Positions 8,796 to 19,102 are shown, numbered from the stretch's first letter. The stretch: 64,000 nt of DNA from Lachnospiraceae bacterium (GCA_024690885.1 JAILOI010000037.1:1-64000), one strand, 5' to 3'. Numbers and translations: made by a program. Notes: a model not told the origin generated them from the sequence alone.

Positions 8796-10916
8796 TTACA
8801 TCAATGCGTTTGCATCCAAAATCATAGCAACTTCACCATCACCTAAGATGGTTGCACCGCTGATAATCTTGTTATTCTCAATAACTTTGCCGAGAGATTT
8901 AATAACGATCTCCTGCTGACCGATCAAGTTGTCAACCACAAGGCCGGCATAGCTGTCGCCCTTCTTAACAACTACCACGATCAATGCATCCGGTTCCTCT
9001 TCCTTCGGTTCGAAATCCAAAAGCTCGTCCAAGCGAACCAACGGAATGACCATACCACGCAGATGAATGACTTCCTTGGCCTGTACGTATTTGATTTCGC
9101 TGGTCGGAATATCCTCGATGTTCATGATGCTACCAAGTGCAATTGCGTATTTCTCATCACGAACTTCAACCATCAATGCCTGAATAATTGCAAGTGTCAG
9201 AGGCAGGCGTACGGTAAATGTAGAGCCCTGACCAAGCTCCGTCTTTACTTCTACATCACCACCGAGAGCCTGAATGTTGGATTTTACAACATCCAAACCA
9301 ACGCCTCGTCCGGAAATGTCGGTAATCTTCTTCGCCATGGAAAATCCAGGGTTAAACAAGAAGTCCACGATTTCCTTCTGGGATAAGTTCTCTGCTTCAT
9401 CCGGAGATACCAGGCCGCGTTCAATGGCCTTATTCAGTACAGCTTCCGTATCAATTCCGCCACCGTCATCTCCAACCTGGATGATAACGTTGTTGCCTTC
9501 CTGGAACGCATTCAAGAAGATGGTTCCCTGTTCCGGCTTGCCGGCTGCAATACGGGTCTGCGGATCTTCAATACCATGATCTGCGGAGTTACGTAACAAG
9601 TGCTGCAACGGATCACCGATCTGATCTACTACCGTACGATCCAACTCGGTTTCCTCACCGGTCATAACCAGATCCATCGGCTTGTTCAGCTTTCTGGAGA
9701 GATCACGAATCATACGTGGGAACTTATTTACGGTGCTCTCAATTGGTACCATTCGAACCTTCATAACCGATTCGTGTAAGCTGGTGGTAATACGCTCTAA
9801 GTATTCAACCTGCTCACGGAAGGTCTGGTCCACATCTGCACCCTTGGCTTCCGCAGAACTAATGGATACGATGGAGTTCTTCGCAATGATCAACTCAGAT
9901 ACCTGGTTCATCAAGTCATCTAACTTCTCGATATCCACACGTACGGTACGTGCAGTAACCGGCTTATTGGCTGCCTTCTTATTGGCAGCTGCCGGAGTCT
10001 CTTTCTTTGCTGCAGGAGCAGGCGCTGCAGAAGCTGCAGGAGCAACCGGTGCAGGTGTGCTCTCAGATTCAGTAGCTGCCGGAGCCTCATCGCCGTCCTT
10101 ATCATATTGCTCAAAGGATACCTTGGCACATTCCACATTCTGAATTTCAGAAACAGCACCAACCGCTTCCTTCATTGCATTTAAATCATCGCCGGCGCAA
10201 CCTACGATACAACTGAAGGTGAGTTCAAACTTCTCATCTTCAATTTCCTGAGAGGATGGATGGTATACCAAAATCTCACCATAGTCCTCTAAGGCTTTAA
10301 ATACCAGGAATGCACGAGCAGCCTTTAGTAAGCATTCCGGATGGATATGCATGGTAAATCCAAACAAATTCAGTCCGGACTCCTGTGCTTCCTTTAATCT
10401 ACCCTTCTCAGAGTCATCTAATTTTAACGTCTTGAATTCTTCTGCGGAAGCATCCTCCGTCTGGGCCTCTTCTGCCTTCTCTTCCGCTTCCTCAGCAGGC
10501 GCAGCCGCTGCCGCTGCCGGTGCATCACCGCCGCCACCATTCAAGTAATCATTCAATTGCTTAATCAATACTTCGTTGTCTTCCGTACCTTCGTCCGAAG
10601 TATTCTTGACGGTATTCAGGTAGCCTTCGATCGCATCTAAGCACTGGAACAAGATATCAATCAGGTTGCTGTTTACCTTGATGGTATCGTTACGTACTTC
10701 GGAAAATACGTTTTCCATATCATGGGTCAAATGCTGCATGCGCTTAAAGCCCATGGTACCGGCCATACCCTTCAAAGAGTGAGCCGCACGGAAAATCTCA
10801 TTGATGGTATCCTTATTTTCCGGTTCCTGCTCCAAAGCCATAATGTTGTCGCTCAGGCTCTGAATGTGTTCGTTTGTTTCGTCAATGAAAATATCAAGAT
10901 ACTGACTTACATCCAT
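8796..10916 (-). CDS. cheA: Chemotaxis sensor histidine kinase CheA
   Basis: 706 residues with the full set of domains. HPt has the phosphoacceptor His46 in AAHSLKGMAGTMG; an Ala/Glu-rich linker leads to a CheY-binding P2 domain (about 165-275). After a second Ala/Pro-rich linker come the dimerisation helices (TVRVDIEKLDDLMNQVSELI), the HATPase (LLRNSADHGIEDP, VGDDGGGID, GRGVGLDVV) and a C-terminal CheW-like domain. It autophosphorylates in response to receptor state and feeds CheY. Its GGAGG ribosome site overlaps the last codons of cheB, implying translational coupling. Confidence 0.96.
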   Translation of the reverse strand: MDVSQYLDIFIDETNEHIQSLSDNIMALEQEPENKDTINEIFRAAHSLKGMAGTMGFKRMQHLTHDMENVFSEVRNDTIKVNSNLIDILFQCLDAIEGYLNTVKNTSDEGTEDNEVLIKQLNDYLNGGGGDAPAAAAAAPAEEAEEKAEEAQTEDASAEEFKTLKLDDSEKGRLKEAQESGLNLFGFTMHIHPECLLKAARAFLVFKALEDYGEILVYHPSSQEIEDEKFELTFSCIVGCAGDDLNAMKEAVGAVSEIQNVECAKVSFEQYDKDGDEAPAATESESTPAPVAPAASAAPAPAAKKETPAAANKKAANKPVTARTVRVDIEKLDDLMNQVSELIIAKNSIVSISSAEAKGADVDQTFREQVEYLERITTSLHESVMKVRMVPIESTVNKFPRMIRDLSRKLNKPMDLVMTGEETELDRTVVDQIGDPLQHLLRNSADHGIEDPQTRIAAGKPEQGTIFLNAFQEGNNVIIQVGDDGGGIDTEAVLNKAIERGLVSPDEAENLSQKEIVDFLFNPGFSMAKKITDISGRGVGLDVVKSNIQALGGDVEVKTELGQGSTFTVRLPLTLAIIQALMVEVRDEKYAIALGSIMNIEDIPTSEIKYVQAKEVIHLRGMVIPLVRLDELLDFEPKEEEPDALIVVVVKKGDSYAGLVVDNLIGQQEIVIKSLGKVIENNKIISGATILGDGEVAMILDANALM

Positions 10917-10920
10917 TGCT

Positions 10921-12075
10921 TCAACCTCCTATTTCTTTGACAATAGCGTTTGCAATGCCTGTAATCGGCGCAGACAGGTTCGAAAGCCCCATTTGATCCG
11001 TTGCTTTTGGCATTCCGTAAACAACGCAAGTATCCTCACTTTGTGTGATTACGTACAATTTCTTCTTGGTTTTCAATGATGCGATGCCTTTGGAACCATC
11101 TGCACCCATGCCGGTGAGTACCACACACAGAATGTTGTCGATGGACAACGATTCAAGGGATTGATACATCACGTCTGCACACGGTCGTAGATTGTTCACT
11201 GGCGGATCATCAAAAACTCTGGCCACTAGTTTCCCCTGGTTCTCAATGACCTGAAGATGCCGTCCGCCCGGAGCGATATAGACATAATCCGGTAACAGAA
11301 TCTCGTTTGGTTCTGCCTCTTTGACTGTAAGTTTCGCTTTGGAGTCAATGCGATCTGCTAAAGAAGCGGTAAAACCCTTAGGCATATGCTGTACCACCAC
11401 AATGGGCACTCCCACATGTTCCGGAAGCATGGGAAGAAAGGTATGCAATGCTTGTGGGCCACCGGTAGAAGATGCAATGGCAATCAAGCTATATTTACCT
11501 GTTCTTACAGGACGAGGTGCAACAGATTTGGAAGGACCACTCACATCCACTTTCGGCGGTTCCACCTTAGGTGCTTGTGGCTTCGGTTCGCTGGGTTGCG
11601 CGCTTGGAAGAGTATCCATCTTACCAACCATGGTAACAGAGCGCTTGGGCATATTCACCGGTGACGCTTCCACATATGGTTTGCCAACTGCAACGTGCAG
11701 GGCTTTCTCAAGTTCTTGAGAAAAGGTAAGTTTATCCGGTCCAGCCAAACGGTATGGACGTAGAACAAATTCTACGGCGCCGGACTCTAATGCTTCCACC
11801 GTAATATCCTGGTCTTCCTTGACTGTGGAAGAAATCGCAACCACGGAAACCTTGATATTATTGGCTTTCATCCGTTTCAAAACTTCTAGTCCCGAAACTC
11901 TGGGAAGCATCATATTCATGGTCACAGCATCATACTGATTGGACGTCAGACAACGATACGCACTTTCGCCATCCGAGCAAACATCCGCTGCTTGAAAACC
12001 TTGGATTGAATTGATTATATCACACATGAGTTTTCTCATGAGTGCAGAGTCATCGACGACTAGAATCTTATACAT
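10921..12075 (-). CDS. cheB: Chemotaxis methylesterase CheB with degenerate receiver domain
   Basis: 384 residues: receiver domain (1-120), Pro/Lys-rich linker (about 135-192), methylesterase domain (195-384). The esterase triad is present: Ser203 in ASSTGGPQ, His230 in VVVQHMPKGF, Asp326 in GMGADGSKG. The receiver keeps the acidic pair Asp8-Asp9, but the phosphoacceptor position is Asn54 (DAVTMNMMLP instead of the usual Asp) and the conserved Lys is Arg106 (FVLRPY). Phosphorylation as in canonical CheB is therefore not expected. It overlaps the PilZ gene stop by one base (TAATG). No cheR is present in the window. Confidence 0.93.
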   Translation of the reverse strand: MYKILVVDDSALMRKLMCDIINSIQGFQAADVCSDGESAYRCLTSNQYDAVTMNMMLPRVSGLEVLKRMKANNIKVSVVAISSTVKEDQDITVEALESGAVEFVLRPYRLAGPDKLTFSQELEKALHVAVGKPYVEASPVNMPKRSVTMVGKMDTLPSAQPSEPKPQAPKVEPPKVDVSGPSKSVAPRPVRTGKYSLIAIASSTGGPQALHTFLPMLPEHVGVPIVVVQHMPKGFTASLADRIDSKAKLTVKEAEPNEILLPDYVYIAPGGRHLQVIENQGKLVARVFDDPPVNNLRPCADVMYQSLESLSIDNILCVVLTGMGADGSKGIASLKTKKKLYVITQSEDTCVVYGMPKATDQMGLSNLSAPITGIANAIVKEIGG

Positions 12076-12815
12076 TACGTATCCCCTTGTTCTTTTCTGC
12101 GTATCCTGCGTTGCTGTTCAAAAATATACTTAACGATTGTCTCTTGCCATTCTGAGTCACGATACAAAAATTTCACACGATACAAATGATTATCATTGGG
12201 TCTGTCATATTTATTTTCTAATATTTTACCAAATAATTCTACATTTGTCTTAACATTTCCTTCGTCAATTGTAAATTGTAACAAGACATACGGTCGATCA
12301 CCGATATCCTTCCGGGAAACGAACCGGGCGCCACCACCACTCAAATCCAGAATGGTGCAGCTTCCGATGTCCTTCCGTAGGTTTCCGTTGTCTTGAAGCA
12401 TGGCGTGAATACTCGGAAGTTTTAATATGGTCTTCTCATCCATATCCAGGGGCAGGAAATAGGATGGTAAGGCACATTGCAGGCGATAGTATTCTCTACG
12501 CTGGAATCGCTCGATTTTACTGGTCAAAACCGCCTTCATAATATAGAAGTTCCCACGCTTATAACGTTGTACAATTTCCACTTGGCCCATACGCATGCCG
12601 GCCTTGGAAGAAAAGATCAGCTCATAGCGAATATTCAGGGGTAATAAGACCAGCTTACCGCCAACGCTGGGTACATCCAACTCCAGTGATCCATCGTCCA
12701 ATACATCAAACACTTTGCTGACAAAGGACTGCACTTCCTGACCGGTTGCCATACTACGGCTGGCTTCCTGCTGGATTCGAATATCTACTTTTGTACCGGG
12801 TAATATTTCTGTCAT
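12075..12815 (-). CDS. YcgR-like PilZ-domain cyclic-di-GMP receptor
   Basis: 246 residues. The N-terminal YcgR-like beta domain (about 10-95) is followed by a PilZ domain whose c-di-GMP motifs are intact: RxxxR at Arg107-Arg111 (REYYR) and DxSxxG at 157-162 (DLSGGG). Such proteins bind c-di-GMP and act as flagellar brakes at the motor or switch. Its place between flhG and cheB in the fla/che operon, where B. subtilis does not have its PilZ gene ypfA, supports a motility role here. GAGGAA precedes the ATG. Confidence 0.85.
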   Translation of the reverse strand: MTEILPGTKVDIRIQQEASRSMATGQEVQSFVSKVFDVLDDGSLELDVPSVGGKLVLLPLNIRYELIFSSKAGMRMGQVEIVQRYKRGNFYIMKAVLTSKIERFQRREYYRLQCALPSYFLPLDMDEKTILKLPSIHAMLQDNGNLRKDIGSCTILDLSGGGARFVSRKDIGDRPYVLLQFTIDEGNVKTNVELFGKILENKYDRPNDNHLYRVKFLYRDSEWQETIVKYIFEQQRRIRRKEQGDT

Positions 12816-12825
12816 ATGCTTCCTC

Positions 12826-13698
12826 TTATGATTTATTCATAAAATTCCGAAAAAAATCCGTCAATCCGCGCCGTTGATACTCTGGCTTGGATTCTCCAAG
12901 AATACTTTTTGCTAACTGTTCAAAGGCTTTGGAAGATTTTGCCTGAGGCTGTGTCACGGATACCACCTGCTGATGAATTACCGCATGCTCGAGGGCGCGA
13001 TCCGAAGGAATCATGCCCAGGAAATCCACCTTGCCGTGTAAGAATCGGCCCACCACCGAATTCAATTTCTGATGGAGGTTGTTGGCTTCTTCCGCAGAGC
13101 TGACCTTGTTGGCCACCATAGAAATCTTGGTTGTGGTTGCGTCAAACTTAGGACTTTTGTACATAGCCTTCACCAGGGAATAAGAATCCGTAATGGAGGT
13201 TGGGTCCGGCGTGGTAACCAACAGCACTTCCGGGGACGCAACTGCAAACTCCAATACCGTATCCCCCACTCCTGCGCCGGTATCAATGATTAAGATATCG
13301 CATAGTTCATTTAGGGTAGATAAGGAACGAATCAGGTGACGTACCTGTAGCTCATCTAAGTTATTCAGACTGACAATGCCGCTGCCGCCGGAAACAAATC
13401 CAATCCCCATGGGACCTTCCGTCACAATCTCTGTGATTTTCTTATCGCCGTATATCACATCACTTAAGTTGTACTTCGGAACCCGTCCAAACAATACCTC
13501 TACGTTGGCCAAGCCAAAATCCGCATCAAAAATAATGACACGCTTGCCCATATTCCGAAACCATACACCTAAGTTGACTGCCAAATTAGACTTTCCAACG
13601 CCGCCTTTGCCACTGGTTACCGTAATTACACGTGCCTGTTGTATGTAGTTTAATTCCTGTGCTTTTACGATATTGCGCAAATGCTGTGCCTGATCCAT
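12826..13698 (-). CDS. flhG: FlhG (YlxH) MinD/ParA-type ATPase
   Basis: 290 residues. A deviant Walker A motif, VTSGKGGVGKSNLAVNLG (about 27-44), is preceded by an N-terminal helix of the kind that stimulates FlhF GTPase (AQHLRNIVKAQELN). Other ATPase motifs are DADFGLANV and IIDTGAGVGD. The C-terminus is a probable membrane-targeting helix (LTDFFRNFMNKS). With FlhF it sets flagellar number and position. The ATG abuts the flhF stop codon (TAAATG), so translation is coupled. Confidence 0.93.
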   Translation of the reverse strand: MDQAQHLRNIVKAQELNYIQQARVITVTSGKGGVGKSNLAVNLGVWFRNMGKRVIIFDADFGLANVEVLFGRVPKYNLSDVIYGDKKITEIVTEGPMGIGFVSGGSGIVSLNNLDELQVRHLIRSLSTLNELCDILIIDTGAGVGDTVLEFAVASPEVLLVTTPDPTSITDSYSLVKAMYKSPKFDATTTKISMVANKVSSAEEANNLHQKLNSVVGRFLHGKVDFLGMIPSDRALEHAVIHQQVVSVTQPQAKSSKAFEQLAKSILGESKPEYQRRGLTDFFRNFMNKS

Positions 13699-15081
13699 TT
13701 AGTGACCTCCAAGCAACTGACGAACCATCTTCTGTGAGTCCACCACTTCAATATCGTTGGGTACGGTCTGTCCGTTGGTCACATAAGATAATTCCACGCC
13801 GGAATATAATTTCATGTTGTATACGTTGCCATAATTGGATGTCTCATCCAACTTGGTAAAAATCAAATCAAAATCGGTAAACTGCTTATAAGCATCAACG
13901 ATGGCTTTTAAATCCACCGCTTTGGTGGTTGCGCTTAACACCAGATAGATATCTCTGGAGTACTTGGCGTCCAATGCATTTAACAGCTGTTCCAAATTCT
14001 CGCGCTGTTCCGTATTGCGATGAGAAAAGCCCACCGTATCCACCAAAATCAAATCGCAATCATTCTGTTTTGCAACCAGTTCATTCAAGTTCTCTGCTGC
14101 ATAGCAGATTGCAAACGGCGCTTTTAAGATTCGGGCATATTCTGCCAACTGATTGGTGGCAGCAATTCGATATACATCCGATGTAATCAAGCCCACCTTC
14201 TTATGCATCCCAACCTGGAACATGGAAGCCAGTTTGGCAATGGTTGTTGTTTTTCCAACACCGGTAGGTCCAACCAGAAATACCACCTGAGGGCGGGAGT
14301 CCTCTCGCAGAGAGATGGTCTTCGGCTTGCCCATCTTCAATACCATCTTCTGGTAAACATTGGAAATCAAGTAATCCAAACTATTACCGGATGCAAGAAT
14401 TTTACCCATATCCTCTAATAACTGATTGATATAGACTTCCTCCAACTCGTGGTCCAACAAGGTGTTATACAAAATCTTCAAGAAGGATCGATTGCTGGTG
14501 GCGCGATTCAAAAATGGAGACGTCTCAGCAGCCTTGGTTTGCGACGTGACAGAGGAAACACCTGTCGTCTTCGGCTGAGAAACCGGCTTTGCTTCCGCAG
14601 GGGACGCATCCGAAGTAAACAAAGGCTGAAACTCCGGTTTCGCCGCTGCAGTTGTTGCGGCAGCAGGCGTTGTCTTCACTTCCGGCTTCGGCTGAGGTGC
14701 CGGATTTGATATGGACGGAGCTTCATTCTTCTTAATCACTTCTGAAATCTCCTGAAAGGCGCTCTTCAAATCATCCTGAGATGCACCCAGGGAAATCTGT
14801 TCATCTGCAACCGCCGTAAAGTTAGAGGTCGGGCGCAGAGGTTCCGGCTTCAGTGGTGCTGCAGACTCCGATACCCGATCCAAATCCATTACAAAATTTG
14901 CGCCGGCTGCATCATCTTCTACCGCCGCTGTTACCTCATATTCAGATTTCTGGAACAACCCCAGAAATCCACCCTTGCCGACTTCCTTCACGTTAAGGAT
15001 TACCACCTGGTTTCCAAGTTCATTCTTAGCCGCAGCGATTGCTTCTTCTTTTGTCTTACCCAAAAATTTCTTAATGGTCAT
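13699..15081 (-). CDS. flhF: Flagellar SRP-family GTPase FlhF
   Basis: 460 residues. An N-terminal B domain starts MTIKKFLGKTKEEAIAAAKN, followed by a long low-complexity linker rich in Pro/Ala/Thr/Ser (about 60-190). The NG GTPase domain has G1 VFLVGPTGVGKTTTIAKLA, a G3-like ILVDTVGFSHRN and G4 FTKLDE. FlhF recruits early flagellar components to the assembly site. It begins just past the flhA stop with a weak ribosome site, implying coupling to flhA, and is followed directly by its regulator flhG. Confidence 0.94.
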   Translation of the reverse strand: MTIKKFLGKTKEEAIAAAKNELGNQVVILNVKEVGKGGFLGLFQKSEYEVTAAVEDDAAGANFVMDLDRVSESAAPLKPEPLRPTSNFTAVADEQISLGASQDDLKSAFQEISEVIKKNEAPSISNPAPQPKPEVKTTPAAATTAAAKPEFQPLFTSDASPAEAKPVSQPKTTGVSSVTSQTKAAETSPFLNRATSNRSFLKILYNTLLDHELEEVYINQLLEDMGKILASGNSLDYLISNVYQKMVLKMGKPKTISLREDSRPQVVFLVGPTGVGKTTTIAKLASMFQVGMHKKVGLITSDVYRIAATNQLAEYARILKAPFAICYAAENLNELVAKQNDCDLILVDTVGFSHRNTEQRENLEQLLNALDAKYSRDIYLVLSATTKAVDLKAIVDAYKQFTDFDLIFTKLDETSNYGNVYNMKLYSGVELSYVTNGQTVPNDIEVVDSQKMVRQLLGGH

Positions 15082-15082
15082 C

Positions 15083-17131
15083 TTAGCCTGTCACCATCCC
15101 TACCGACTGCAGCTCAACGTTGTTCTCCACTTCGTTATAGGACACTACAATCAAATCATCAAAATAATCTTCACTTAATTTCTTAAAATACATACGAACA
15201 ATTGGGGAGCACACCACAATGGCGGACTTGCCCATCTCTTCGATTTTGGCAACCTCTGCCTTGGCAGACTCCATAATTGCATGAATCCGTTCCGGATCCA
15301 AGGTAATATAAGCGCCCTGCTCCGTCTGTTTGATGGACCCCATAATCTCCTGTTCCACCTTCGGATCCACGGTAATCACACGGTTGACCTCGGTTGGTTC
15401 GAAATACTTACCGGAAATCGCACGCTTCAAACCTTGACGGACATACTCCGTCAACACATCCGTATCGCGGGACGTAGACGCATGGTCGGCTAAAATTTCG
15501 AAGATGGTCAGCAAATCGCGGATGGAAATACCTTCCTTCAACAAATTCTGCAATACTTTCTGGATTTCGCCCAAATTCAACAGGCTTGGTGTTAGCTCGT
15601 CCACCAATACCGGATTGGATTCCTTCAGGTTGTTCACCAGATTCTGAACATCCTGACGGGTCAGAAGTTCATCAATATGCTGACGAATAATCTCCGTCAA
15701 GTGGGTTGCAATAATAGATGGCGGATCCACAACGGTATAGCCCAAGCTCTCTGCACGCTCCCGCTGGCTCTCGGTAATCCAGAGTGCCGGCAGATGGAAG
15801 GATGGTTCCTGGGTTGGAATACCCACAATTTCCTCCTCCACATAGCCCGGATTCATGGCCATATAATGGTCAAACATAATCTCACCTTCGGTAATCTGTA
15901 TGCCCTTGATTTTAATAATATACTGGTTCGGATTCAGCTGAATGTTATCACGCAATCGAATGATTGGAACGACTGTACCAAGTTCCAACGCAATCTGGCG
16001 ACGAATCATTACCACGCGGTCTAACAAGTCACCACCCTGGTTAACATCCGCAAGTGGGATAATGCCGTAACCAAACTCCAACTCGATGGGATCAACAGAC
16101 AAGAGAGAGACCACATTCTCCGGCCGTCGAATTTCCTCCGCCTCGGATTCCTCTGCCGCCACTTCCTGTTCGATGGATTCCTCCCCAATGGTTTTCTGCA
16201 TGGAATAACCGGTAATGATAAAAGCAATACCAAATGCCAAAAACATCACCGTATTCAATGGTGTAAACGCGAAAAAAATCATAATCGCGCCAACGATATA
16301 CAACGCCTTCGGCAAGCCAAATAACTGATGTACCAAAAGTCCGGAGAAATCTGCCTCTTTCGATCCCTTGGTAACAAGAATACCGGTTGCCAAAGAAATC
16401 AACAGGGACGGAATCTGGGATACCAGGCCATCACCGATGGTTAAGATACCATACTGACTCAAGGCATCTGCCGCAGACATACCACCGCGGGAAACACCCA
16501 TAATAATACCGCCGATTAGGTTTACAAAGGTGATGATCAGGCCGGCAGCCGCATCTCCCTTGACGTACTTCGTAGCACCGTCCATGCTACCGAAGAAACT
16601 GGCTTCGTTCTGCAACTTCTCACGACGTGCCTTCGCCTCTTCGTCCGTGATGGCGCCGGTATTTAAATCTGCATCGATGGCCATCTGTTTACCTGGCATC
16701 GCGTCCAAGGTAAAACGTGCCGTAACTTCTGCAACTCGCTCAGAACCCTTGTTGATGACAACGAACTGCACAATCAACAGGATGATGAAAATGATGGCAC
16801 CAACAATCAAGTCGCCTCCACCAACGAAGCTTCCGAATGTGGTAACCACATTACCGGGATTACCGGTGGTTAGAATCAATCGGGTGGATGAAACGTTCAA
16901 TGAAATTCGAAAAATCGTCGTAAACAAAAGAATCGTTGGGAAATTCGACATCTCCAAAATCTCTTGGGTATAGAGACAACGAATCATAATAATCAGTGCA
17001 ATAGAGATGTTGAGGGTCAACATCAAATCCAGAAGAACTGAATGGATTGGGACGATCAAAAATACGATAGCCGCCAGAATATACGCAGCGACACCAATAT
17101 CTGTTTTTTTCACACCACTGGTAACGTCCAC
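15083..17131 (-). CDS. flhA: Flagellar export gate protein FlhA
   Basis: 682 residues with eight N-terminal transmembrane helices (about 15-310). The FHIPEP-family signature lies in the cytoplasmic loop (VINKGSERVAEVTARFTLDA, then MPGKQMAIDADLNTG), and a large cytoplasmic domain follows from about 330. It forms the export gate ring and docks chaperone-substrate complexes. The length is normal for the family. Upstream is flhB with a 74-base gap, the longest in this part of the operon; I see no terminator in that gap. Confidence 0.96.
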   Translation of the reverse strand: MDVTSGVKKTDIGVAAYILAAIVFLIVPIHSVLLDLMLTLNISIALIIMIRCLYTQEILEMSNFPTILLFTTIFRISLNVSSTRLILTTGNPGNVVTTFGSFVGGGDLIVGAIIFIILLIVQFVVINKGSERVAEVTARFTLDAMPGKQMAIDADLNTGAITDEEAKARREKLQNEASFFGSMDGATKYVKGDAAAGLIITFVNLIGGIIMGVSRGGMSAADALSQYGILTIGDGLVSQIPSLLISLATGILVTKGSKEADFSGLLVHQLFGLPKALYIVGAIMIFFAFTPLNTVMFLAFGIAFIITGYSMQKTIGEESIEQEVAAEESEAEEIRRPENVVSLLSVDPIELEFGYGIIPLADVNQGGDLLDRVVMIRRQIALELGTVVPIIRLRDNIQLNPNQYIIKIKGIQITEGEIMFDHYMAMNPGYVEEEIVGIPTQEPSFHLPALWITESQRERAESLGYTVVDPPSIIATHLTEIIRQHIDELLTRQDVQNLVNNLKESNPVLVDELTPSLLNLGEIQKVLQNLLKEGISIRDLLTIFEILADHASTSRDTDVLTEYVRQGLKRAISGKYFEPTEVNRVITVDPKVEQEIMGSIKQTEQGAYITLDPERIHAIMESAKAEVAKIEEMGKSAIVVCSPIVRMYFKKLSEDYFDDLIVVSYNEVENNVELQSVGMVTG

Positions 17132-17205
17132 AGATGTATCTCCTTCCTAAAAACTTACTAAAAGCACAAAATGTATTACAAAAATCCAAAGTAACACAAG
17201 ATATA

Positions 17206-18324
17206 CTACCTATTATTATAAATGACTGCGAGTACCTCTGCAACCGCTTGATACAACTCCGGCGGGATTTCTTGCCCAATATCTACGGTTGCATACAAGC
17301 TTCGGGCAAGGGGCTTATTTTCAACGATTGCCACCGCATGTTCCTTGGCAACTTCCTTGATTTTCTGAGCCAAATACTGTTCTCCCTTGGCAACTACAAT
17401 GGGGGCGTTGGCTTCATCCGCATCGTATTTGATAGCAACAGCCAAATGGGTCGGGTTGGTAATGACCACATCCGCTTGCGGAACGGACGCCATCATACGT
17501 CGCTGGGAAGCCTCACGCATACGCTGACGCTGTTGTCCCTTGATCTGAGGATCTCCTTCTGCGTCCTTGTACTCATCCTTGACTTCCTGCTTGGACATCT
17601 TAATGTCCTCCTTAAACTTCCATTTACGGAAGATTAAATCTGCAATACCAACGATGATGTAGACGATAGAGATTCGCATACCGGTATCGATCACCAGATT
17701 CCCCACCAGCGCCACGCCACGAAACAGGCTCAAATCATAGAGAATAAAAATCTCCGAAACGTGATCGCGCAAACTATAAAAAGCAATGAGACCAATCACT
17801 AAAATCTTTACAATGGACAAAAATAAGTTAAACACCGATTCCTTGGAGAAAAACATACGCTTTAAACCATTGATGGGGTTAAACTTATCCAGCTTCGGTT
17901 TCATTGGTTCGAAGCTGATCTTAAACTGAAACTGCAACCCGGTACTAAGGGCTGCCACAAGAAACCCACCGGCAAAAAACGGCGCGCAAATCAACAGAAT
18001 CTGCAAAATCACCTGGGTAAAAAAACCCTGCAGCGTATCCATAGATACTCCATGGGCCTGATGAGATGCAAATTCCAAAATGGAATCCCCATATACCCAT
18101 CGGAAAATCTTCACAAAACGATCTGCCATAAACGAAGAAAACAAGCGTAACCAGACGAACATAAACAACAGCTCCACGCCGAAGGCAAACTCCTGGCTTT
18201 TGCCCACCTGTCCCTTCTTACGGGTATCTTGAATTTTCTTGGCGGTCGCCGGCTCCGTCTTCTCATCCGCAAAAAACTGCAGATGATAGGAAAGCCGCAG
18301 GGCCCCACTATACTCCATGGTCAT
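17206..18324 (-). CDS. flhB: Flagellar export switch protein FlhB
   Basis: 372 residues. The cytoplasmic N-terminus LQFFADEKTEPATAKKIQDT is typical; four transmembrane helices follow, then a cytoplasmic domain with the self-cleavage motif NPTH at about 290-293. Cleavage there switches export from hook to filament subunits. The start overlaps the fliR end by 17 bases, and GGAAGGA precedes the ATG within that overlap. Confidence 0.96.
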   Translation of the reverse strand: MTMEYSGALRLSYHLQFFADEKTEPATAKKIQDTRKKGQVGKSQEFAFGVELLFMFVWLRLFSSFMADRFVKIFRWVYGDSILEFASHQAHGVSMDTLQGFFTQVILQILLICAPFFAGGFLVAALSTGLQFQFKISFEPMKPKLDKFNPINGLKRMFFSKESVFNLFLSIVKILVIGLIAFYSLRDHVSEIFILYDLSLFRGVALVGNLVIDTGMRISIVYIIVGIADLIFRKWKFKEDIKMSKQEVKDEYKDAEGDPQIKGQQRQRMREASQRRMMASVPQADVVITNPTHLAVAIKYDADEANAPIVVAKGEQYLAQKIKEVAKEHAVAIVENKPLARSLYATVDIGQEIPPELYQAVAEVLAVIYNNR

Positions 18325-19099
18325 ATAATCCTTCCGTCAGATTGATAATGTTATGCTTCATCTCCGTCACAATAAAATCCACTACTTCCGGAAACAGAAA
18401 GCTGACTAAAAGCAGCACTGCCAGGCCGGCCAACAGTTTAATTTGGATACCAACCGCAAACATATTCATCTGCGGAGCCACCTTAGCCATAATACCCAGA
18501 ACACAGTTGATAATCATCAGCGTTGCAAATACCGGAAGCATAATGCGAAATGCCACAATAAAATAATTCACCATCGCCAACGTTACAGAAGATAACAACA
18601 ACTCCCGATCCAATACGGCTCCGCCCAAGGGAATCAACTGGAAAGAATCCACAATGGCGCGAATCAAATACTGATGGAAATTCAAGGTCACAAGCATCAT
18701 CAGCATGAAGTAGTTATAGATACTACCGGTGATGGTCACCTGCATACGCTGGCTTGGATCAAACTCTGTCACCATAGAAAAGCCGATTTCCATATCAATC
18801 AGGTTACCGGCAAACACAATAATGGTACTGGCAAGATAGGCTGCATAGCCCATAATCAACCCAACCAGTGCCTCTTTTACAATGAGTACCCCAAATCCAA
18901 TGGCAGACGTATAGACTTCCTCTGTCGGATGTAAGGTATAAAGTACCAGAATGGAAACGATGGAAGCCACCCCAATCTTACTCATGGCCGGAATTCCTTG
19001 TTGATTAAAAAAGGGCGCAACGAACATAAAAGTTGCGATGCGCACCAAAATCAAAAGGAAATATTCAAAATATACAAGATTAAATGTAATATCTGTCAT
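18308..19099 (-). CDS. fliR: Flagellar export gate protein FliR
   Basis: 263 residues, about six hydrophobic helices, with the FliR pattern LILVRIATFMFVAPFF near the start and MEIGFSMVTEFDPSQ in the middle. It forms the export gate with FliP and FliQ. It follows fliQ by 3 bases and overlaps flhB at its 3' end, so all four export-gate genes are translationally linked. Confidence 0.95.
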   Translation of the reverse strand: MTDITFNLVYFEYFLLILVRIATFMFVAPFFNQQGIPAMSKIGVASIVSILVLYTLHPTEEVYTSAIGFGVLIVKEALVGLIMGYAAYLASTIIVFAGNLIDMEIGFSMVTEFDPSQRMQVTITGSIYNYFMLMMLVTLNFHQYLIRAIVDSFQLIPLGGAVLDRELLLSSVTLAMVNYFIVAFRIMLPVFATLMIINCVLGIMAKVAPQMNMFAVGIQIKLLAGLAVLLLVSFLFPEVVDFIVTEMKHNIINLTEGLYDHGV

Positions 19100-19102
19100 C
19101 GG

